Source: UBA1181 sp045113275
Lineage (GTDB): Bacteria > Bacteroidota > Bacteroidia > Bacteroidales > Paludibacteraceae
Reading direction: 5' to 3'
NCBI GenBank assembly: GCA_045113275.1
Contig: JBGUIU010000083.1
Span: forward strand, 1-32,074
Length of the DNA: 32,074 nucleotides
Shown here: positions 20,401 to 27,432 of the stretch, one piece after another
How the letters are laid out: the number at the start of each line of letters is the position of its first letter
Numbering within the stretch: the first letter of the stretch is position 1
The notes under the pieces: model-generated
The model's database searches: none
The model's input: the letters and a program-made list of their open reading frames with translations, nothing else
Told to the model about the DNA's origin: nothing
Position numbers and translations under genes: made by a program

Positions 20401-23069
20401 TTCACATCAATGGTTACATCGAATATAGAGATATCAAAACTGTTTTCTGTTGGGATAGTAACTGGATTCGATACACGACCCATATATTGTCCTGTAATAA
20501 ATCCATCCACACCATTCTGATCTTCCAAAACAGGCGCTTTTATGATTGGAAGACTTCCGTGGTGTCCTGGTTCAGCATCACAGCCCTCTTGTACCGACAA
20601 TGTAGTAGATAGCGTTGGAATCTCGCTACAAATCAAATCTGGCGGTGTGACATCTTTCACCGTAATGTTCATCACACACAATGCAGAGTTATTACAACCA
20701 TCTATCACCTTGTAGGCTATCGTACCGACACCCGCAGGCAATGAAAAATATTTGGTCAATTTGTCAATATCAGCCTTGGTTGTCTCTATCAACTGATGGA
20801 TATTATCACCACCTGCCTTAGGACTGAAATTTAATTCAATCGAAAGTCTCGGATTGGTTTCACAACCCGCCGTATAAGATGGGAACGACCAAGGTACAGT
20901 GTATGTCTTTTGTGTACGGCCCAATGTATATTCCAAGTTCTTATTAGCAGGACAATTGATTGTTGGCTTTTGTATCTCACTCAACTTCCATGTAGTCTGA
21001 GCTGTAGTTGGACAGCCCACTCCGCTAATCTGCACATTCACACGAGCCGTATGTTCCTTATATTTACCATCGCAAGCACCCGAATCTGGGAAGCTTACCA
21101 CAGCTTCGTATGTTTTACCCGTGGCACCATACTTCCAGACATACGAATATCTATTTTCATAAATGGAATGGAATCCATTTTTAGCATCCGCCACAGCCAC
21201 CAACGTCTGTTCTCGGTCGGTCGGACACAATGTTATCTGCGTCTGATCCATTCCTTCCGTACCCTGTTTTGCCACCACAATCTGAGGTGTTTTATAGACA
21301 GTAAACTTCTTTGAAATAGGATCTCCGGCTGTCACATAAGCATATTCACCATTGGAATAGACCTCTTTTTTGACTGCCTGTACAGTTACCGTATATTCAC
21401 CCTCTTCTGCATTACCATCCAAGAGCAAATAGATACTTGCACCACGAGTATCCGACTCTAATTCACCACCATCGAATTGGATTTTATCACTACCAAAGGT
21501 TTTTCCTGAAGGTGATGTAAACGACCATGTATATCGAACATCTGGATTCGCATCTATCGGAGCCACTGTGAACTTTCCATCTTCTTTATTATTTGGAATA
21601 CAGAATGGATTGGCAGGACCTTTGATTTCTGTTGGCTGAATAGGGTCACAATTCTTACCTGTCACATAAAATTCAATAGGTGGTGCATCTGCCTCTGATG
21701 TTCTGCTATCACGAACACGATATTTCTTTTTTCCGACCTCTGTTACTGGAATGCTAACTTCACGATAATTCGGGCCATTCATAGTAAAGCCACCTATTCT
21801 TAGTGGATCCCATCCTCCGTGTCCATTATCTACTTCCCAAACATAGTTTGCATTATATGGGAAACCTGCAGCCACAACAGTTACACTTTCATTAATACAT
21901 GCAGCAGAATTATCCATACAGACAGACATGATTTCAGCCGACACATAGTCCACAGCGACTTTCATACATCCCATCTGTTGGAAACGAGGGCTCAAGTCAA
22001 CCCACGTGTTTGCATTTTTATTTCTTAAATGGAACCTACCATAAAAATGGATTTCCAATCGAAGAAGTCTGTCAGCATAACTTTCATTACACAATAATGA
22101 ATTCACCATGATTTCCCCAAAAGACTTATCAATATGGAAAGGTTGTCCCAATTGCTGATTTGTTTTATCATCATACACAATAATTTCCATGTGGTCAGCA
22201 TTATTGTAAAAATTATCCTGAGAACCCACACCCGTTTCCAATTTAAATTGTGCACTAGCACATTCATCGTGACAACCACCTTGCTTTACCACATACGCTT
22301 TCATTGCCAAACGGTAATACTTTTCATCCCAAACTGGCCTACGATTCCCATCAATCATATAAAACCAAAAGGTAAAAGGCGCACAGTTGAGTCCTGAATA
22401 TTTTGAGTCATTCACCCAATAATAATTGGAATATGTAGATGAATTAGCCTGTGGCAAATATCCCAAATATGAACTTACATCATTAGTAATCGCACGACCA
22501 GCACCACATTCGTTAATCGAAAATTTTACATCATAATCAGAAAAATAGGATTCTATGTTGGCATTTTCTGCAGGCGTGTAACTAACCGGAGATGTCGTAT
22601 TGTATGGCAACACATTGAAATCTGTACCATTGATATAATCTCCTGAGGAGGATTGGTGACATAGTCTCGCACAATCCGTATTTACACTAACATTCACAGT
22701 ATTCGTTTTCGCACTTCCCCCTTGTACCTGCATATAATATGAGACAGCAGTGCTACCCATATCATCTACGTACTTAAATACGCCAGAAGGGTCTGACACA
22801 GAACCGATTACTTTATAGTTCGTCCCACCTGTCGTTGATTTATATACATCTACAAGCGTCACTCCGCTACCAAAGCCTGAAGCCGTTAATACAATCGGCT
22901 CTCTTGGACATGCTTTCGTCGAAGTTTGCTCATCCACCTTCAACTGCTGTGCATATACAACACCTCCCTGCGCCAAGACTAATGTCATGAACGTAACAAC
23001 TCGAATGCAAAATCTCTGTATCGAATTCATCTTCTTACTATTTCGTTTTTTTGTAATACTCATCTTCAT
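11463..23069 (-). CDS. Giant (3868 aa) T9SS cargo protein with 25 HYR-like repeats
   Basis: A secreted surface protein with a signal-peptide-like N-terminus (basic start, then a hydrophobic stretch ending GVVYAQQ near residue 41). ATG 23069 and 23063 are both possible, and an internal Met at residue 14 would also leave a usable signal. Residues about 45-700 contain several beta-rich, Cys-containing regions without a clear name. Residues about 699-3420 are 25 consecutive HYR-like units of about 109 residues (listed separately). Residues about 3420-3790 are of unknown type. The C-terminus is a T9SS type B sorting domain (LPTAFTPYDKDGWNDIF, IFDRYGQKVFEG, WDGTFKG, GVYYYVV, KGTVEIIF). Known HYR domains are extracellular adhesion modules, so a long stalk or adhesin is the best inference. 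The frame is uninterrupted over 11.6 kb. It is followed 37 bp later by another cargo gene. Confidence 0.95.
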   Translation of the reverse strand: MKMSITKKRNSKKMNSIQRFCIRVVTFMTLVLAQGGVVYAQQLKVDEQTSTKACPREPIVLTASGFGSGVTLVDVYKSTTGGTNYKVIGSVSDPSGVFKYVDDMGSTAVSYYMQVQGGSAKTNTVNVSVNTDCARLCHQSSSGDYINGTDFNVLPYNTTSPVSYTPAENANIESYFSDYDVKFSINECGAGRAITNDVSSYLGYLPQANSSTYSNYYWVNDSKYSGLNCAPFTFWFYMIDGNRRPVWDEKYYRLAMKAYVVKQGGCHDECASAQFKLETGVGSQDNFYNNADHMEIIVYDDKTNQQLGQPFHIDKSFGEIMVNSLLCNESYADRLLRLEIHFYGRFHLRNKNANTWVDLSPRFQQMGCMKVAVDYVSAEIMSVCMDNSAACINESVTVVAAGFPYNANYVWEVDNGHGGWDPLRIGGFTMNGPNYREVSIPVTEVGKKKYRVRDSRTSEADAPPIEFYVTGKNCDPIQPTEIKGPANPFCIPNNKEDGKFTVAPIDANPDVRYTWSFTSPSGKTFGSDKIQFDGGELESDTRGASIYLLLDGNAEEGEYTVTVQAVKKEVYSNGEYAYVTAGDPISKKFTVYKTPQIVVAKQGTEGMDQTQITLCPTDREQTLVAVADAKNGFHSIYENRYSYVWKYGATGKTYEAVVSFPDSGACDGKYKEHTARVNVQISGVGCPTTAQTTWKLSEIQKPTINCPANKNLEYTLGRTQKTYTVPWSFPSYTAGCETNPRLSIELNFSPKAGGDNIHQLIETTKADIDKLTKYFSLPAGVGTIAYKVIDGCNNSALCVMNITVKDVTPPDLICSEIPTLSTTLSVQEGCDAEPGHHGSLPIIKAPVLEDQNGVDGFITGQYMGRVSNPVTIPTENSFDISIFDVTIDVNENYVVGTSYILWKFADPSGNTAYCIQKIIVEDDRKPDVNCIDPNLGEVSSLEGKCGLSVNGLLSQMTEFPKGYDVCSGAGQEIDAVILYKDEEDDDYEVITRDRWDEIIFEVNHTYNIVWRFYKIYNNKVYEDCLASFTVRDNEPPVFNCSTLLPIRVTANSYKPLNKGYEYMDYASMNDVEEREGVGPAATIKVYTGTLKEYFENNSIRMIDPSEVTDNCGGEIFVTTRLEGPSDKEGQITSQNITSLKQLQDHKYYVGLTTITYTFIDESGNPSSCTQEIIVTAGTTPIPNCPADPTATIYVDQECKANFVLKKSEVPDAMIPVNQEGLWFNFRRTVIAGLHFDEECLIAQGYFLDSLDKVVGYHDYNGQKLTLDFLGEKYLSDPDFLNSDLNCWRSWSSAYNPVGPGIGPGVGPGVGPGAGPAANCDGETVLSASNKFTTVTEYLGYPFEVELLDSTGTSVQKVMNPYTEGDKATTNVMYARWFSNNSNHECNSLSYSFKDAPVKRLNNFDEEIFNLRLTKGVYRLVYRFQNEKGGMQLDSCVITVNVIDTIPPSLECGDWSKSGEFVAGPDCKVPVDSVPWFKKPTVADLNVKDNCTSDPNDFTISWRRSWGTYKDITMEAALTDAFPMGETTMKWVVTDQSGNESMCIQTINVVDKTGPVVDCSKLDTIHAETESNCEASAEAVIKAGLSIPYADDDQCSPTGGRIAGQGVRSDGRDIFTDPYPKGITIITWTFADSLNNTSVCKQYIEVVDSMQPVISCEEIEDVTINLQPQHCTASKDTVRTILGSHSAQDDCDGDIIGVPHVLLPDETLADLFDSFIKDTTYVIVWTFTDQEGNEVRCSHNLRINDVTPPIVDTICKDPEKNLTATVECSLTYDELQLPSDESMILHGDCDGDIVPRKVAKVAQPDHTYLLYESSELKDIEYPVTAEGYPHIIWWIYTDKSMNRDTCQTLINITDDIPPVLEDCDVDPEISLTVSDTVCAIDPAEVKVYIREPKAHDVCDDYLGDAGLVWLDPVVERYYINKQCDIYGTDTVCVYDTTLTADGINKKWDEDLFIKGRTLLRWIFTDTKGNTVECVKSVDVVDHTPPYFDCSKINPDTLRPEAYPGECLVEFANLKKDVLDTLAYKAYDACSGDSIPGVLTLNGTMELPDSYTMEVGVMYKLLWLFKDEDGNSTTCPQWILPSHVNPIRFDCSTLEDTVVVVADKGSCTINADTMKTQLTVPEAVDTCSSEVIYAVAYTADSISSIDLNTYEFPTGDTKVNWMFVSPWNLHDTLWCSQIVSVKGNKQFNIDCENVTPTVYDTISECFTDPMSFAVDTPWVGDPCLNEKDPMYKRFGVGSRNDGFALNESYPLGNTQIKWVFTDFTGSVDTFCIQDIEIRTDKELIFNCDSLNKDTIKVDAIEGQCTVDASNVKLTTPFALHPCTFDTVYGTPVRKDGKKIDEPYYVGITVIKWIFADTTNTLAKPMISCDQYVQVGDVNVPPIDCDNFPDMVYRLNPNNCSIEWSEMNFDVKAVIDLCSKDTINPTVSRYSGEPITAETYDDNGEAKVKITTTKFNVGVDTIYWDYSFHGMEYHCQQTVTVMDSMSPIFDCSTLNDIEVPAVTGTCEAPSSAVFDSLPDPWPAAIEYCTGDSIPGRVYLDEITAKTELTASSSYNVSVGAHKLIWVFIDPVINTIGDTCYQNLTVKSDIRPEIDCDTLASRLDSIIIEGCDTLLNEDKIPTPIALDACTKDTIYGVGARLDGKDLYKDVYPVGTTIIRWTFISPFSSDTAICDEPIVVLSSQEIDFNCDDLKDTVVFDVKEGECNTIVTLPSHFAKHPCPEQSKVDKIEGIPSIAGTPMTKQGDEWVLEMRTGIWDVIWTFTDTSNTLLSPVKTCVEPVKVGDTNQMPVDCQNYPDTVVILSPLDCEISWSSIGFKAPEVVDLCSQEVIVPELSRWSQKTMDENFTVGLDTVYWSYSFAGQKMVCKQAIDVLDSVAPNFDCSLLNPIVMVAPVGTCEVSPEALTDSLGEWFAEDVCTSKQVKGVALVDSVPVANVTAHVGDTLIVHWIFKNDTLNALAKECDQLVTVVGQAEPIFDCSTLEDSIFFLRVGQCAKPGDEVILGIPVAVDSCTGTPVNGVPSRQDSLTMSDDFPLGVTLINWTFTSEFSLTSKVCTQKVIIKDTIAPSVDCTVLPDTIKARITDDSKYDDAITYEELKNTPNFTIPTVEDLCDSIITAVGTRSDGKAMEDLYPLGVVDITWTYTDKSGNSATCHQVILVEDYLIDTLYCPKGWNHNTISCAVELPKVYETYEEFVAAGGRFSNPSKMKENSFRMTEEFTGVQYCDEIYYRTYHVTDVRNNDITCSDTIYVVDHIAPAFNVDLKDITIACTDNVPAVEHVEVTDCDPEPKLEMKEVSYQGSDPSKCDYYTYDIVRDWTATDRCGNVGTMRQTIHVVDTIGPSFNFPGNWRDSVLSVYRKGCLFEVPDFSVDVAAIVTDNCSDVSNLRIVQTPSAGTYITQTTDVVVRVYDMCDNIDSLKINVYVPLKKDIVTVLAYDTVSCVSDSNRINLMDQNLRFANGKYLQEDSWNHEFFMVGSTFFYDIYRGGISKENIVYSTNPNTYASKFRKKQDEYVMLDRQSYTDRYYFVASDTLTLCADTASSYIRLKERPRVSMTSGEEDICELVHVDSTMLYSYLQCVDNMGGDTILSEGWLYGGLKYDLEKDTIPYSADHKYFSYYSENECGVSTSMNSYFSFCGDTTIRTKEDTLAVLGDSTLLDDLRKDKLIVSDSILMIVHQRMSPQGIFITTQPHDPARIWLGEYVELEMRTKYPYSEMSWYKVKGEYDRKDLMVGKDEHEFEFDESSGDEQDSLMYTSFYSEVQNILDNPQDTAKYYVTLSDKVCPSIASDLVQVNVILKLPTAFTPYDKDGWNDIFMERHYIVIFDRYGQKVFEGNDGWDGTFKGAMADPGVYYYVVTMTDGSIRKGTVEIIFLRK
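12812..20975 (-). repeat. Array of 25 HYR-like domain repeats inside the giant gene
   Basis: Counting by units that open with P-x-x-x-C or x-x-DC and close with C-x-Q-x-I-x-V-x-D gives 25 consecutive repeats (residues about 699-3420, mean 109). A typical unit reads DCS-L-D...G-x-C...A-x-D-x-C...G...R-x-DG...YP-x-G-x-T-x-I-x-W-x-F-x-D...N...C-x-Q-x-I-x-V-x-D. Most have four cysteines, presumably two disulfides. Units 11-21 cycle through four recognisable subtypes. Confidence 0.85.
19124..19182 (-). repeat. Gly-Pro tetrapeptide repeat (GPGV-like) within HYR-like unit 5
   Basis: The DNA shows near-identical 12-bp units containing CCTGGTCCAACA or close variants, encoding about five copies of G-P-G-x (GPGIGPGVGPGVGPGAGPA, residues about 1297-1316). 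It sits inside a repeat unit that is much longer than its neighbours, as a flexible insertion or linker, and is the only low-complexity tract in the protein. Confidence 0.9.
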
Positions 23070-23286
23070 ACTATGTTTCTTTACCAGCAGAATAAAAATA
23101 TCTCCGTCTTTTTTCGCTTTTTTTTAATCTTAACGAAGCCTATTTCATTCTTGACCTTTAACCTTTGTTCGTTTTATTAATCATCAAATTTTATGCACCA
23201 AACGAACTAACCCAATTAATTATCTATCACTCAAATACTTATATTCATCATCGACTCTTTTTCAAGAGAATCTTTATTCAAAAAAA

Positions 23287-23318
23287 CAAAAATAATGTTT
23301 GTTTTCGAACTTTGCAAA
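23287..23318 (-). promoter_or_regulatory. Candidate promoter of the giant cargo gene
   Basis: On the minus strand TTTG (23315-23318), a 20-nt spacer and TATTTTTG (23287-23294) match both elements of the Bacteroidota promoter consensus (TTTG, about 19-21 nt, TAnnTTTG). It predicts a leader of roughly 200-215 nt before ATG 23069. Confidence 0.55.
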
Positions 23319-23379
23319 CATCAACCGCCCTATTTTGTTGTGTTTTACTATTTTTTTCGCTATAAATAAATTCAACCAA

Positions 23380-23423
23380 TAAAAAAAACTCATCGACAAA
23401 TGGCGAAATTTTGTCGATGAGTT
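23380..23423 (-). terminator. Rho-independent terminator after queA
   Basis: A perfect 14-bp stem (AACTCATCGACAAA at 23387-23400, TTTGTCGATGAGTT at 23410-23423) is followed on the minus strand by a T-run from 23381-23386. It lies about 22 bp past the queA stop and ends the housekeeping cluster. Confidence 0.93.
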
Positions 23424-23444
23424 CCTAACTCTATTTTTAGTCCT

Positions 23445-24500
23445 TTAGATGATCAACATTGCATCACCATACGAACCGAATCTATATTTCTCTTTAACTG
23501 CTACATCATATGCGTTCATCACCTTATCGTAATCACCAAATGCACAAACCAACATCAACAAAGTAGATAACGGCATGTGAAAATTAGTGATCATACGATC
23601 TGCCACCATAAAATCGTATGGAGGGAAGATGAATTTATTGGTCCAACCCTTAAACGGCTTCACCATCGCATCTGTTCCCACACTACTCTCAACAGCACGC
23701 ATAACAGTGGTTCCAACCGCACAAACATGCTTCTTTGCTAGATGTGCCCGATTGATAATATCAGCCTGATTTGCTAATATTTCCAATTCTTCGGAGTCCA
23801 TTTTATGTTTTGTCAGATCTTCCACATCAATATCACGGAAATTACCCAATCCAGCATGTAATGTTATATATGCAAATTCACATCCCTTGATTTCTAGGCG
23901 TTTCATCAATTGCTTGCTGAAATGTAATCCAGCTGCCGGTGCTACCACTGCACCTTCATTTTTAGCATAGATGGTTTGATAGCGTTCTGCATCCTCTGGT
24001 TCTACCTGACGATGATTTTTTATATGATCTGGCAACGGGGTCTCACCCAACTTGTATAGCGTCTCACGGAACTCCTCATACGTTCCTTCATACAAGAAAC
24101 GAAGGGTTCTTCCTCTTGAGGTAGTATTATCAATAACCTCTGCCACCAACGAATCGTCTTCTCCAAAATACAATTTGTTTCCTATACGAATCTTTCTTGC
24201 AGGATCAACTAAAACATCCCAAAAACGCATCTCTTCATTCAACTCACGCAACAAGAAAACCTGAATCTTAGCATTGGTTTTTTCTTTGTTTCCATACAAA
24301 CAAGCTGGGAACACTTTTGTATCATTAAAGATAAACACGTCCTGATCATCAAAATAATCAATCACCTGTTTAAATTCTTTATGTTCTATCTCTCCCGTTT
24401 TTCGGTTAAGTACCAACAATCTTGCCTCATCCCTATGTTCAGAAGGATATAGAGCTATCTGCTCCTCTGGCAAATCAAATTTAAATTTGGATAACTTCAT
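23445..24500 (-). CDS. queA: S-adenosylmethionine:tRNA ribosyltransferase-isomerase
   Basis: QueA transfers and isomerises the ribosyl moiety of S-adenosylmethionine to 7-aminomethyl-7-deazaguanine in tRNA, giving epoxyqueuosine. The 351-residue length is typical. The recognisable family segments are the N-terminal LPEEQIALYPSEHRDEARLL, FIFNDTKVFPA (residues 56-66), TPLPDHIKN, VAPAAGLHF and the C-terminal NFHMPLSTLLMLV with YRFGSYGDAML at the end. The ATG starts 2 bp after the truB stop, which indicates translational coupling as the last gene of the cluster. It is followed by a strong terminator. Confidence 0.98.
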   Translation of the reverse strand: MKLSKFKFDLPEEQIALYPSEHRDEARLLVLNRKTGEIEHKEFKQVIDYFDDQDVFIFNDTKVFPACLYGNKEKTNAKIQVFLLRELNEEMRFWDVLVDPARKIRIGNKLYFGEDDSLVAEVIDNTTSRGRTLRFLYEGTYEEFRETLYKLGETPLPDHIKNHRQVEPEDAERYQTIYAKNEGAVVAPAAGLHFSKQLMKRLEIKGCEFAYITLHAGLGNFRDIDVEDLTKHKMDSEELEILANQADIINRAHLAKKHVCAVGTTVMRAVESSVGTDAMVKPFKGWTNKFIFPPYDFMVADRMITNFHMPLSTLLMLVCAFGDYDKVMNAYDVAVKEKYRFGSYGDAMLII

Positions 24501-24502
24501 AC

Positions 24503-25225
24503 TTACTTGTTATTATTGTCGTTACTAATTATATAATCATCTTTAATGGCTTGTATCATAGATTCAAACTTCTCTATACTGACACAATCTTCTACTTTTA
24601 CATCACCTATTCGTGTGCGTTTCAGAGCAATCAAATGCGCACCGCTATTCAGTTCCACTCCGATATCACGTGCCAAGGCTCGTATATAAGTACCTTTGCT
24701 ACAAACCACTCGTATCGTTGCCACATTGTCAGAGAAACTCAACAATTCAATCTCATCAATCACCAATGTTTTGGGTTTGATCTCCACCTCTTCACCTTTT
24801 CTAGCATACTGATAGGCACGTTTACCGTTTATCTTCACAGCAGAATAGACTGGAGGCACTTGTTTAATCTCTCCTATAAACTTCGAGAGTGTTTTATTCA
24901 ACAATTCTTCTGTAATATGTTCTGTAGGATAGACACTATCCACCTCTGTTTCCAAATCGAAAGAGGGAGTGGTACTTCCTAGTTGCAACGTCGCGATATA
25001 CTCCTTTGTTTGATACTGAAACGTATCAATCTGTTTGGTACATTTACCCGTACATACAATCATCACCCCTGTTGCCAACGGATCTAATGTACCGGCATGT
25101 CCTATCTTTAATTTTTTCACTCCCAACTGATATCGAATGATGTTGCGAGCTTTGTTTACTAAATCAAAAGAGGTCCATCGAAGAGGTTTGTCAAAATATA
25201 ATATTTCTCCTTTTTCAAAATTCAT
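24503..25225 (-). CDS. truB: tRNA pseudouridine(55) synthase
   Basis: TruB converts U55 in the tRNA T-loop to pseudouridine. The 240-residue product carries the catalytic motif GHAGTLDPLATG (residues 42-53, nucleophile Asp48) and the RNA-binding segments VPPVYSAVKINGKRAYQYAR and CSKGTYIRALARDIG. It lacks the long C-terminal PUA extension of E. coli TruB, as is usual in this phylum. A TTG one codon upstream (25228) is also in frame, but ATG 25225 gives the normal start MNFEKGEILYFDKP. It lies 11 bp after the uppP stop and is directly followed by queA. Confidence 0.97.
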   Translation of the reverse strand: MNFEKGEILYFDKPLRWTSFDLVNKARNIIRYQLGVKKLKIGHAGTLDPLATGVMIVCTGKCTKQIDTFQYQTKEYIATLQLGSTTPSFDLETEVDSVYPTEHITEELLNKTLSKFIGEIKQVPPVYSAVKINGKRAYQYARKGEEVEIKPKTLVIDEIELLSFSDNVATIRVVCSKGTYIRALARDIGVELNSGAHLIALKRTRIGDVKVEDCVSIEKFESMIQAIKDDYIISNDNNNK

Positions 25226-25236
25226 CAATCAAACAC

Positions 25237-26040
25237 TTAAAGAGAACTTATCACACAGATAGTTCCAACGATGGCACAATATATAGCGAAATAAATCAGT
25301 TTTCCTTTCTTTACAATGTTAATCATCCACTTACATGCTAAACAGCCTACGACAAAAGCTGCCAAGAAACCAACCAACATTGACATAGGTGAGATACCAG
25401 CCATCGCTGATTCATATCCGTTTTTTGCTATCTTAAGGCAATCCAACAAAGCCTCTCCCACAATCGGTGGAATCACCATCAAAAATGAAAACTGAGCTAG
25501 TTTTTCTTTCTTGTTGCCCAACAACAATCCTGTTGCAATTGTAGAACCCGAACGTGATAATCCCGGCATAACAGCACAAGCTTGAGATAGGCCTATGATA
25601 AAGGCATCTTTCATAGATATATTCTCTTTCTGTCTTGGCTTCGCATAATAGGAAAATGTCAACAAGGTGGCTGTCAACAGCAACATAAGTCCCACTACGA
25701 ACAAGCCAGAACCGAACACTTCTTCCACCGCATCTTTAAAGAATACACCGACAATTCCGATAGGAATCATAGAGATAATTATATTAACAAGATACTTCAT
25801 CTCATCATTCCACTGGAACTTCAAACAGCCCTTAATCAACCATACAATATCTTTCCATAGGATAACCAATGTACTCAAAACGGTAGCTAAATGTACGGCT
25901 ATTACAAACATCAAATTGGATTCACCATCTTCCAATCCAAAGAAATAGGATCCTATCGTTAAATGTCCACTACTACTTACTGGCAAATACTCTGTCAATC
26001 CCTGTATTATGCCCAACACAAACGCTTGTAACGTATCCAT
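25237..26040 (-). CDS. uppP: Undecaprenyl-diphosphate phosphatase (UppP/BacA)
   Basis: An integral membrane enzyme that dephosphorylates undecaprenyl pyrophosphate to recycle the lipid carrier for peptidoglycan and surface glycans; members confer bacitracin tolerance. The 267-residue length is family-typical. The two active-site regions are present: EYLPVSSSGH (residues 17-26) and PGLSRSGSTIATG (residues about 158-170). Multiple hydrophobic helices span the rest. It sits 5 bp after the DUF3098 gene and 11 bp before truB, so a single transcript is likely. Confidence 0.98.
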   Translation of the reverse strand: MDTLQAFVLGIIQGLTEYLPVSSSGHLTIGSYFFGLEDGESNLMFVIAVHLATVLSTLVILWKDIVWLIKGCLKFQWNDEMKYLVNIIISMIPIGIVGVFFKDAVEEVFGSGLFVVGLMLLLTATLLTFSYYAKPRQKENISMKDAFIIGLSQACAVMPGLSRSGSTIATGLLLGNKKEKLAQFSFLMVIPPIVGEALLDCLKIAKNGYESAMAGISPMSMLVGFLAAFVVGCLACKWMINIVKKGKLIYFAIYCAIVGTICVISSL

Positions 26041-26045
26041 ATATT

Positions 26046-26372
26046 TTATGCCTTGATTGATTTTAAATCGTCACCTTTTAATCTTCTCATCTCTGACTTT
26101 GATGCGTCAAGCATAGGTTTTTCTTCCTCTTTCACCATTGATATATCATCTGAGTCCTTCTTCGGTCTATAAAGAATAGCAAAAAACTCAAACAAGAATC
26201 CGAACAATGTTATCATAGGTCCGACAACAATTCTTCTTGTACTGAAAATCTCTGGATTAAAAGTAACACCATCAGCACTTCCTCCCCCTATCATACAACA
26301 AAATCCTACAACGATAATAACAAATCCAACCGCTAATAGCATCAGATTCTCCTTTGACAAAGCATAATTCAT
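26046..26372 (-). CDS. DUF3098 family small membrane protein
   Basis: A 108-residue protein with two transmembrane segments (about residues 10-30 and 48-68) joined by a short loop containing FNPEIFSTRRIVVGP, the recognisable core of DUF3098, and a charged cytoplasmic-type tail. Its function is not established. In Bacteroidota it typically lies directly between ftsX and uppP, as here (45 bp after ftsX, 5 bp before uppP), which suggests a role in division or envelope assembly. That role is inference from gene order only. Confidence 0.92.
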   Translation of the reverse strand: MNYALSKENLMLLAVGFVIIVVGFCCMIGGGSADGVTFNPEIFSTRRIVVGPMITLFGFLFEFFAILYRPKKDSDDISMVKEEEKPMLDASKSEMRRLKGDDLKSIKA

Positions 26373-26417
26373 ATTGTTTCTTTTATATTTTAATGTTCTT
26401 ATTTACTTTTTCTCTCC

Positions 26418-27290
26418 TTAAATGTAATACAAATCATCCAAGTTCTGCTTCAAATATTTGTTCACCGCAAAGAAAGTAGCAATACTGGTAATGATAATGC
26501 TACAAGCCAATAGTGAACCAAACAAAGGAATATAAACTTTCGAATCATCCAATTGTATCATACTAAATGGAAGATCCTCACTGAAGAAATGATTCAACAC
26601 AATGATATACAAAACGACTAACAGGAATGCCACAATTGCAATCCAGAAACTCTGTTTCAGATAAGGTCTTCTAATAAATCGACCCGTTGCCCCCACCAAT
26701 TTCATGGTATGAATCATGAATCGATCGGAATGGACTAACAGTTCTATCGTATTGTGAATCAATACATAAGATATAAGTAAAAGGAGCAATGTGGCACATA
26801 AAAGAGCAAAGGCTATTTTATTCACATTTCTCACAATGGTCTGTATCATGTTTTTTTGATAATCAACATGTTCTACGCAATCCAGCTCCGTAAGCTTCTG
26901 TGCCACCATCTGAATACTATCATTATTTGCATATTGCGATTGCAAATGGACAACATACGTATTAGGCAAAGGATTGTAATCGGCAAACTCTTCTGGGTCT
27001 TCTCCAATCTCCTGACATACGTCTTGAATAGCTTGCTCTTTACTGATAAACACAGCAGATTTTGTATATACTTGAGCGTTTAAATATTTATTCAATGCAT
27101 TAATCTCTTCTTGCGATGCATGATCCCCCATATAAATTGTAATGGCTATCTTCTCTAACACCGTGTCGGACAACTGTCTAGCTACCATTGCCACCGATAT
27201 CGTACATCCTAACAAAAATAGCACCATCGATATGCTAACGGCCGATGTTAATTTTGAATTAAAAAACTTAAATTTCGCTTTCTTAGCCAT
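26418..27290 (-). CDS. ftsX: Cell division protein FtsX
   Basis: The membrane partner of the ATPase FtsE; FtsEX controls peptidoglycan hydrolases at the septum. The 290-residue product has the FtsX layout: a basic N-terminus, TM1 at about 16-38, an extracytoplasmic domain of about 125 residues (KIAITIYMGDHASQEEI ... FISKEQA), then three TM helices in the C-terminal half with the motif HNTIELLVHSDRFMIHTMKL and a final KYLKQNLDDLYYI. No ftsE is adjacent, which is normal for Bacteroidota. It is the first gene of the cluster, with a 142-bp gap to the preceding cargo gene. I could not find a convincing TAnnTTTG element there, only an imperfect TATTCTTTTG near 27332-27345. Confidence 0.96.
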   Translation of the reverse strand: MAKKAKFKFFNSKLTSAVSISMVLFLLGCTISVAMVARQLSDTVLEKIAITIYMGDHASQEEINALNKYLNAQVYTKSAVFISKEQAIQDVCQEIGEDPEEFADYNPLPNTYVVHLQSQYANNDSIQMVAQKLTELDCVEHVDYQKNMIQTIVRNVNKIAFALLCATLLLLLISYVLIHNTIELLVHSDRFMIHTMKLVGATGRFIRRPYLKQSFWIAIVAFLLVVLYIIVLNHFFSEDLPFSMIQLDDSKVYIPLFGSLLACSIIITSIATFFAVNKYLKQNLDDLYYI

Positions 27291-27432
27291 ATTCCTTCAC
27301 TATAGGGTATATCAACCCAAATTTTGTGCAAAAGAATAAAAAAAATTACATATTAAGAAATTATTTATAGCGATTTTTATAAGGATTTTTAATCCTATAG
27401 CGTTTCTACCGTTTCAAAATCGACTGTTATCG

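Larger units (their letters stand above)
23070..23444. other. Intergenic region between the giant cargo gene and queA
   Basis: This 375-bp AT-rich gap contains the queA terminator (23380-23423) and a candidate promoter (23287-23318) for the giant gene, leaving a leader of about 200 nt. No coding frame or RNA gene is convincing. The leader is T- and A-rich with no obvious riboswitch fold by eye. Confidence 0.65.

Noticed and set aside
11463..23069. Non-ribosomal peptide synthetase or other giant enzyme
   Set aside because: No enzyme core motifs are present; the whole central part is HYR-like beta domains and the end is a T9SS sorting domain.
23070..23444. Plus-strand 66-codon frame near 23165 as a small gene
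   Set aside because: Its composition follows the AT-rich leader, it runs over the candidate promoter of the opposite strand, and it has no recognisable features.
27378..27402. AGGATT/AATCCT hairpin as a terminator between the 1143-aa cargo gene and ftsX
   Set aside because: The stem is only 6 bp, AT-rich and not followed by a T-run on the minus strand.
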